64,000 nucleotides of DNA from Marsupella aquatica. Its lineage: Eukaryota > Marchantiophyta. A program made the position numbers and the translations under genes. The notes under the pieces are model-generated. The model saw only the letters and a program-made list of their open reading frames with translations. It made no database searches and was not told where the DNA came from. Location: positions 4,402,001 through 4,466,000 of the forward strand of contig OZ316892.1 of assembly GCA_973895155.1 (NCBI GenBank), in the 5' to 3' direction. Shown one piece after another: positions 57,336 to 64,000 of the stretch; the stretch's first letter is position 1; each line of letters opens with the position of its first letter.

Positions 57336-59906
57336 ACCAATTTTCAATTTCCTTTCTGGTATTTCTAACCTATACGATAATTTATAAGTTTATTCATGAC
57401 CTACTCCAGAAAGTGAAACCGCAGTCCAAAATTTGTTGGGTTGGACAAATTTGTTGGGTTGGACCAACCTTTCTTCTTGGAAGCCTTTGCAATGTACCCA
57501 CTAGTTCCTTGAGATCATCTACGGATCTCAAGTTATGGTCCATTGCCCTTTTGCATGCAATGAAGCTTGAGTGAAAGCATGGCCAATGGGCCACGGAATG
57601 GCATGCCGGGACACCCTGGGGTGTTCGACAAGTAGGAAGCCAAACAACCTCCCCTATGCTCAGCTTGTATGCAGCAATGCTTATATGCTACTCTTGTCCC
57701 TTGGCTCAACGGGAGTAGTGACGGATCTTAACTAATCGCAACTGGTGGGAGTTGTGAGGATGTTAAAACATATACTCTCAAACTAGTATATGTTTCTGAG
57801 GACCTGTTACTTTGGGACTAGCTTTGGTCCCTTAGTTCTAGCCCAACCCGTATCTAGTTGGGACCATAATTTTTGGTCTATGACTACTAGGTTAGCAGTG
57901 CTACACATAACACCCCATTCAAGTTTTTGCAGAGCTCTTGATGGTGCTACCAACAACCACTCCTGACCACCTTTCAAGGTGTTTACCTGGCCGAAAAGGG
58001 TATCATGACAGGTCTACATTGGGGCAGTAGGAAAATTTGATATTTATATTATGCTTGCAATCAAGGATAGGCATGGGGAATCTACTGGGTATCGAGAGCT
58101 TTCCTTTATTTTTTTGTGAGGTACGACGATGGTAATATCTTGAGTGTGACTCATCAACGTCATAAATAATAAGTGCATGCTTCTTTAGTAAGTTGATCAT
58201 TTCTCCACATTGCACTCAATATAATGTGATGATTAGAATGAGGGGTTCACTTTTTGCAAGAAGATAATAGAACTGCTCTAAGGACAATCACACTAGACTT
58301 GTTGAGGAGGCTGTTTTTCTGTTGTCATTATTTAATTTCTAATTTGTCCTAATGAAGGTTTCAGGGGTTTTTCATCCAATTAAAATTTGATGTTTATTCC
58401 CTTGTAAGTTTTTAATTTTATTTTCTCCCTATTTGAAGATGACCCCAATAATTTATTTTCCTTGCAGAGCTTTCAACGTGGAAAACATGACCAGAATCAT
58501 CCCCATCAACAACAGGATCATTAGGACACTTCCAGCACATAACATTCTGATCTGCAAATGCACTTGGTGTAGGTTTTCCCTGGGTTTTCTCTCCTTTATC
58601 AGATTTCATGCCTTTGGATAAAATCACCTAGTTAGGGTCTCTTTGTTCATCGACTGCTTGATATCTACTGTACTTGGTTACTCTTCTGATTTGGAATTAG
58701 TAGACAACAAATATCTTATGATCTGGAAATGAGAAGACAAGAAATATATGCATTCAATGATCAACTACCCAGAGCAGGTTTTCAGTACTTGGATCCAATC
58801 CCCACAACTTTTTAGTTAATTATTACATGACACTCTCCCCTAGTCCAGTAGTCCCCTTGGAATTTCTTTTACTCTACCTGCTCATCATTATTAGACCATG
58901 ACTCTTCATCTAAGTAATCAATGGGTCAAGTTTTATTATTATTACATACCCCAATACGAAATTGTTTCCTTCCGACATGTGCTTTCTTTGACCTTACTTT
59001 ATTGTCTATTGAATTTTTAATACCCTTAAGATAATGTTTCATGATAAAAAAATAAAAATCCAATAAGCTGTATGCGAGACTACTTATTAAAATTGTTTTG
59101 CAATACGTCTCAGGTCTGACCGCTTGAGTGGGGCCAAGTCTCCTCGAAGGACGATCCAAATATCAAGCATACTTTAGCCTAGGTGCATCTTTTCGATGTG
59201 GCATGGCTTGCTCCTATCGTGTTTGCTTGGCATGCATGCAGATCAAATCTGTTCGAGCCTTGCTCTTAATCATATGCTACAGTAGGAGCGTGAAGTCACA
59301 TAATTTTAGGACGTTGATGTGTGGCAAAACAAACCATGGCTACGTTTTGTTTTTTTTTCAATGTTTTATTTTAGCATAAATTAAAGTCTTAGTGTGCTCT
59401 TACAATATAATATTTATCAAAATACTTACCCTATGGATAATTTTCCAACGCTTTTTGCCAATAAATCCTAGCTTTTGATTTAAAATTTTATTCCGTGAAA
59501 TAAAATGTAAGGTTACATTTAACCCACATCCTTGACAATGTCGGGAATTGTTTGCTGAGACAATTGCTTTCACACAAACCAGATCAGTGCAATGGCACAA
59601 TATTTTTTCCGCCACATGCGTGTTGCAATTGCTTTTTTTGTATAGCCTTTTGGCTGCAGTTGGCTCTTTGCTTGAGTTTATTTTGGCTCTTAAAGACAAC
59701 CAAGCACAACACAATAAGAGCAGCATCAAGCATCCAGCAAGTATCAATAGCCAGTTTCCAGCATAGAGGACTAAATAAAGGGAGAGCACCAGAGAGTATC
59801 AAGCACAGGCAACCAAGTACGAGCCAAAGCAGCAGTGACCAAGCCAAGGATGCGCAGCAGCAAGCAAAAACCGCAGCAGAACTGGAAGAGAGCACAGCAC
59901 ATTGAA
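57336..59906. other. intergenic, no supported gene
   Basis: Short ORFs on both strands, none with a recognisable domain. A 20-bp duplication (AATTTGTTGGGTTGGAC) lies at 57430-57465. Confidence 0.35.
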
Positions 59907-59929
59907 GGGGGGGGGGGGGGGGGGGGGGG
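59907..59929. repeat. poly(G) run, 23 G
   Basis: The second long G homopolymer of the window. It makes the overlapping proline- or glycine-run ORFs meaningless. Confidence 0.8.
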
Positions 59930-61364
59930 CGAGAGGTGGGGTATCCACCCCCCTTCCCAGTTTTTGCAGGGTACAATCCTCAAATTCTAGCTGTGTCTGC
60001 TCCTTTTTTGTTCTCTCCTGCCATCCGTGGAGGGGTACTGTAGGAGTTCCCACGCACAAGTTCAAAGGATCCTTTGACATCCTTTGCCTTTGTGTGAGGC
60101 TCTCTAGCTTTTTGGCTCTTTGATTTCTTGGTGTTTTCTTTGCTTTTTCTCCTTTATTGACTCAACCTTGAATTGTGGATCTTGTTTCCAGTTGGTGCTT
60201 TCGTTGGTGGCAAGGCAGTAAAAGATCTTTCTTGTCATTTTTAATTAAATGACAAAACAGCCCATCATCAGCTGCGCATGTCTTTTTGTATGGTCATTCA
60301 TGCAGTCTGTCGTCTCCATCTTTGTCCTTGCTGACAAGGACCCTCCAGAAAGCACTTATGCCACACGTCAAGCTGCATGCCGGCTCCACTTGTGCTGGCC
60401 AGCCTGAAATTGATTGCTTAAAGGTGTCAAGCAAATTTGGTCATATTGTCAATTCCAAAGAAGCCATATTACAACAACAAGTACGTGTATAAGAGACCTT
60501 TTTGTACAATGCATGTTATTAATATGCTGCCCAGGAGTCACATCGGGAAACAAAGCAGAAAAACAAATTGGGCAGTTAACGGACAAAAACGAAATTGAGG
60601 GTTTTTTTTCACAAACATTCATTTTTTAAGCTAAGAAATGGCAGCTGTAGATCTCATGCAAGTCGTTCTTTGGAGCCAACATAGCAGTTGCAATGGACGG
60701 ATGAAAATTGCTCGATGCAAACAAAAATGGACAGCCAAGATATCAGGGGTTTGATTCCACCAGCAAGATCGGAGAGATTGTTTTCCTTTTTCTTACTTAA
60801 TATTCCATAGTTTTGCATGCAAGTTTTACCAGCGGACACATAGGAGGATTCCCTGATTGCATTGAATGGCAGAGACAAGGTGGAGGGGCAAGTGAAAATC
60901 TGGGTGTGGGAAGACGGAGGGATGCTGGCACCTTCAAAGGGGGAGGAGACCGGAACAATGTAAGGGCTGTTGAATCCCAACGAGTGGTTTAAACCACCAC
61001 TGCTTAAACCACCACTAGCCATATAAAAAGGGGACTGTCCAAGAATTCTTCCTTTCTCATTTTACTCCACAAATTCAGTAAAGGATACCTATTTATAGTG
61101 AACCTGGTGTTACCAGGTTATTATCATGGCTAGTGATGATATAAGGTAGTTTTAAGCTCAATAATTTGTGCATCTTAAAGAGGAAGAACTTAGTGTATCT
61201 TTTCAAAGTGCTGCTTATGGAAGTCTGAATACTCATAGGTCCAATACCATTGATATCCAGTAGCTTTGGCAGTAATACCCGGATCTACTACCTCGTCCAT
61301 TGAATAGAGAAGGGCAAACCAAGGAATTACTATGTACATCAATATAATCTGAGGTATATGCTTG
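59930..61364. other. intergenic, no supported gene
   Basis: No recognisable coding frame. AAACCACCACTGCTTAAACCACCACT at about 60990-61015 is a short local duplication. Confidence 0.35.
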
Positions 61365-61565
61365 ATGGGACCCCTGCCAAAAGAAATTTAGGTGATAGGC
61401 ACTTATGAAACTTTTGTTACAAACTAGGTCCCCTCTGAAACTTTTGAGTCAAATGTTCTTGTAAAGTTCTTATAAGGAGTTTTAGCTTGATATTATCACC
61501 AATAAGAGCTACTATAAAGTTTAGAGTCAAACCATGCTGAAGGACAAACTACACCATTGGGAGAA
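61365..61565 (+). repeat. dispersed repeat family A, copy 2
   Basis: Matches 16085-16330 in order and orientation; see that entry for the shared blocks. Confidence 0.55.
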
Positions 61566-61769
61566 CAGGGGATCGAGTAATGGTGGCCGTCGCGCGAACT
61601 GCAAGTTCATAAGTGAAGATAATATTGTTCATGGCTTCAGGTTTGAATTCTACCATACCGTTCTTCTTTAGGTTGCTTCACTCAACCTAAGCACAGGGTT
61701 TGTGTGATATTTTGACTTTTCTTTTTGTTCTTCTATCTAAGTATGGAATGAATCCTCTACTTTTGGCCA

Positions 61770-61955
61770 TAAATTGATCCCTACTACAACATTCAAAAAT
61801 TGTCCAAGTGTGGAACAAAGATAGTCTTCTCACATGTAGACCCCAAATTTGTGTAAGTATAGAAGGAAGCAAGGATCTTTTACTCTTGGTTGTTTTCCCT
61901 AGCTTGTTGCAACTTTCAAAAATTGTCTGAGTGTGAAACAAAGACACTATGGAGT
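61770..61955 (+). repeat. diverged ~130-bp duplication
   Basis: CAACWTTCAAAAATTGTC-GAGTGTG-AACAAAGA occurs at about 61789 and 61917. Confidence 0.55.
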
Positions 61956-62214
61956 CAATCATAACGGGAAAGTTTTGCTAGTCTGTGAGAACTAGACTAA
62001 ATGTTTAGACTAATTAAATGCTGTACAAACCCACTATCATGCAATGGTGGATCCCCTCAAACTCTATAATCATGTGAAGACATAACCCATTACGTCTTCA
62101 AGCATACATGTACACGAGGTGGACTATGATGTGGCGTGTGATGGATTGTACTGCCAATATATGGTTGATCATTGATGCAGTTAGGCACCACATAAGAACC
62201 ATGTGTACCGAACC

Positions 62215-62335
62215 TATGTAGGGGGGCTTGTTTGTAACAAACATTTTTGTGGGGAGCCTAGTTCGTAACAAAATTTTAGTGAGGGCGTGGCTGTCACGTG
62301 AAGCATACAATTACCTCTTATAATCTTGGAAAAAT
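62215..62335 (-). repeat. dispersed repeat family A, inverted partial copy
   Basis: On the minus strand it reads ATTATAAGAGG...TTTTGTTACGAACTAGG...TTTGTTACAAAC, sharing the TTTTGTTACAAACTAGG core of the 61365 copy in the opposite orientation. Confidence 0.4.
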
Positions 62336-64000
62336 AGTTAGTAATTTTTTTTACCTCATTATAAAATTATGCAAGTGCTCTCCAAACCGTAGAAGCACGT
62401 TACTATGCTACTGCTCACTAACTCAACTTACTTCAGATTACTTTTTGGGGTTTGGATAGCGGGGCTGGACCAATTTGCCAGTTGCCCAATGGGCACCTAG
62501 AATGCAGGCTCAACACTACTTGCATAGCACCTTTTTTGGCCAGAAGGGCCAAAGGGAGACTCCATATGGACCAATGCAAGCACATAATGGTGGACCTAGC
62601 CAACCAGCGCCCTCACCAATCCCAACACCCATGTCTAAGTGCCCTTGGTGCCCAAACGCCTCCATGGAACTCCTTGAGCAAGCAACTCGATGCCCCTTGC
62701 ACCGTTTGCGACCACTCTCATACAAAGCCGCACTTGCTCCCTAACACGATCGTCACTCAATGGTTCTCACTATCTGCACAAGCAACCAAGTATCTTGGTA
62801 AGAAACCCAACGGGATCTAGATCTCCCCAAATCTAGCATCCTAACTCAAGCTCAATAGACATTGGTAAGTAGATCAGCCATAGGTCCTCCCGTTGCCTTA
62901 TGCTGGACGCGACACTAAGGGAAAACGCCAAATGAAAATGACAATAACTTTCCAACGGGAAGTCCGTTGGAAGACTTCTTGGGTGCGTTGGAGGATGTAG
63001 TCCTCTTGGCTCAATTGGGTCTAGGGGTGCCATGGGTTTTCGGGGTTTGCGGGGGCTATCTCGTCCGCTTGTCAAATCCTGCCGAAATAGCAGCCAAACC
63101 GCGTTCAGTCTCCCAAGGGAGCTGGCCTTGGGGAGGCAAGGCCAAGTAGACATGGAGGTTGAGTTCCAAGGGCATTTGGTCCCTAGGCCATCAGTGGGGT
63201 GAGAACCGAGAGTTGGTTGCTAAAGTCGGGGTCATTCTGGTCCCGACATGTTGGGACAAGTTTGGGATAAGTTTTAGGACAAGCTACATTATTTGGGCCA
63301 TGAGCATGTTCTGGGGGCAGGGTGGTCAGTTGGTGATGGATAAGTACGAGGGGGAACCCGGACTGCACCCAAAGAGGGGCTATTTTGGACGAACAATGGG
63401 TGGTGACGACTTTGGCTTGCCCTTAGCCCCCATGGAGACACCACTCCCCTCATATATGCTTCTGGAGATCTGCCACCCTTGGACCTACTTTGGTTCCCAA
63501 ATTTTGGCCCCCCACCTAGACCCCAACCCACATGTCTGGGCGCGCCACCAACTGGTTAAGCCCATATATAACTTTCTAGTTAGGCGTCTGTAGGCGAAGT
63601 GCCTTAGCCCGTTGTGATTGGGCCGGCCCAATGCTCATGCCTAGGCCCTCAAAACCCGTCGTCGCCCAAGACCTCTGATCGGCCAAACCTGGGTTGGACC
63701 GTAACTCGTGCCCCAAGCGTCCGTTGCCCATGGAGTAAACTCCATTTGCCTTGGGCCCAAGAGGAGGCTCTCTCAGTCAAACCCTCAGAACCCAAAGTCC
63801 GTTCAGGAGTCCGGACGATGGACCTTGAGTCGGGCCCTTTCCCAAGACCCGACCAGCCCTCAGCTAGTCTAAGTCCTTAGTGTGTGTCACCAGCTTAGCG
63901 CCTTGCCTTTGCCAGTGCCACGCCTCATTGCCCGCAAGTCTCGCCATGCTAAGTCCTCCGCGGATGGCTGTTCCGGGCCTGGACCATACGAGAGCTCAAG
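62336..64000. other. intergenic, no supported gene
   Basis: GC content rises here and several ORFs of 60-144 codons are open on both strands. Their peptides are rich in Pro, Trp and Gly with no domain, as expected from GC-rich non-coding DNA. Confidence 0.4.

Noticed and set aside
59552-60123. ORFs spanning the poly(G) run at 59907-59929
   Set aside because: They depend on a homopolymer of uncertain length and give proline or glycine runs without a domain.
62452-63880. Several 60-144 codon ORFs at the right end
   Set aside because: Both strands are open because the sequence is GC-rich; the peptides show no domain or consistent coding pattern.

Overview
This is a 64-kb piece of a plant nuclear genome: gene-poor, intron-containing and rich in repeats. 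The evidence for a land plant is a PADRE/DUF4228 protein gene, an LTI65/LTI78-type dehydration-response gene, a plant-type AP-3 delta adaptin, a plant-type aminoacylase-1, a Ty1/copia element and a DUF4283-type plant LINE. The repeats and leaders do not look like a familiar flowering-plant locus, so a bryophyte, lycophyte, fern or similar lineage is my guess. I cannot fix the species.

Layout. 1-2,430: a TATA promoter, then a cluster of a 16-bp palindrome (CCGATAAATTTATCGG and variants) with CATT at a fixed distance, an F-box-like ORF and a ~72-bp tandem array carrying half the palindrome. 3,160-6,385: an aminoacylase-1 gene broken by two stops and a 7-bp duplication. 6,800-12,700: repeats and no clear gene. 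12,935-14,152: an unrecognised gene. 17,876-20,515: a full-length but frameshifted AP-3 delta gene. 20,900-28,080: a ~200-bp satellite split by a dead copia element. 30,565-30,851: a small hAT-like MITE. 32,325-33,656: two unrecognised ORFs, the second just downstream of two further palindromes. 34,478-35,870: a PADRE gene with a long repetitive leader. 37,716-38,790: ten hairpin repeats spaced ~116 bp. 39,994-47,700: a retroelement gag fragment, a nearly intact LINE, and an oppositely oriented LTR/PBS fragment. 50,250-54,537: the LTI65-like gene with an upstream ABRE, a DRE core and a duplicated exon. 54,540-64,000: tandem and dispersed repeats with no credible gene.

Together: only the PADRE and LTI65-like genes look intact, and both belong to stress-response families. 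The two best-conserved housekeeping genes are decayed, and most other recognisable coding sequence comes from transposons. The least explained signal is the palindrome-N6-CATT module, present in two places 30 kb apart.
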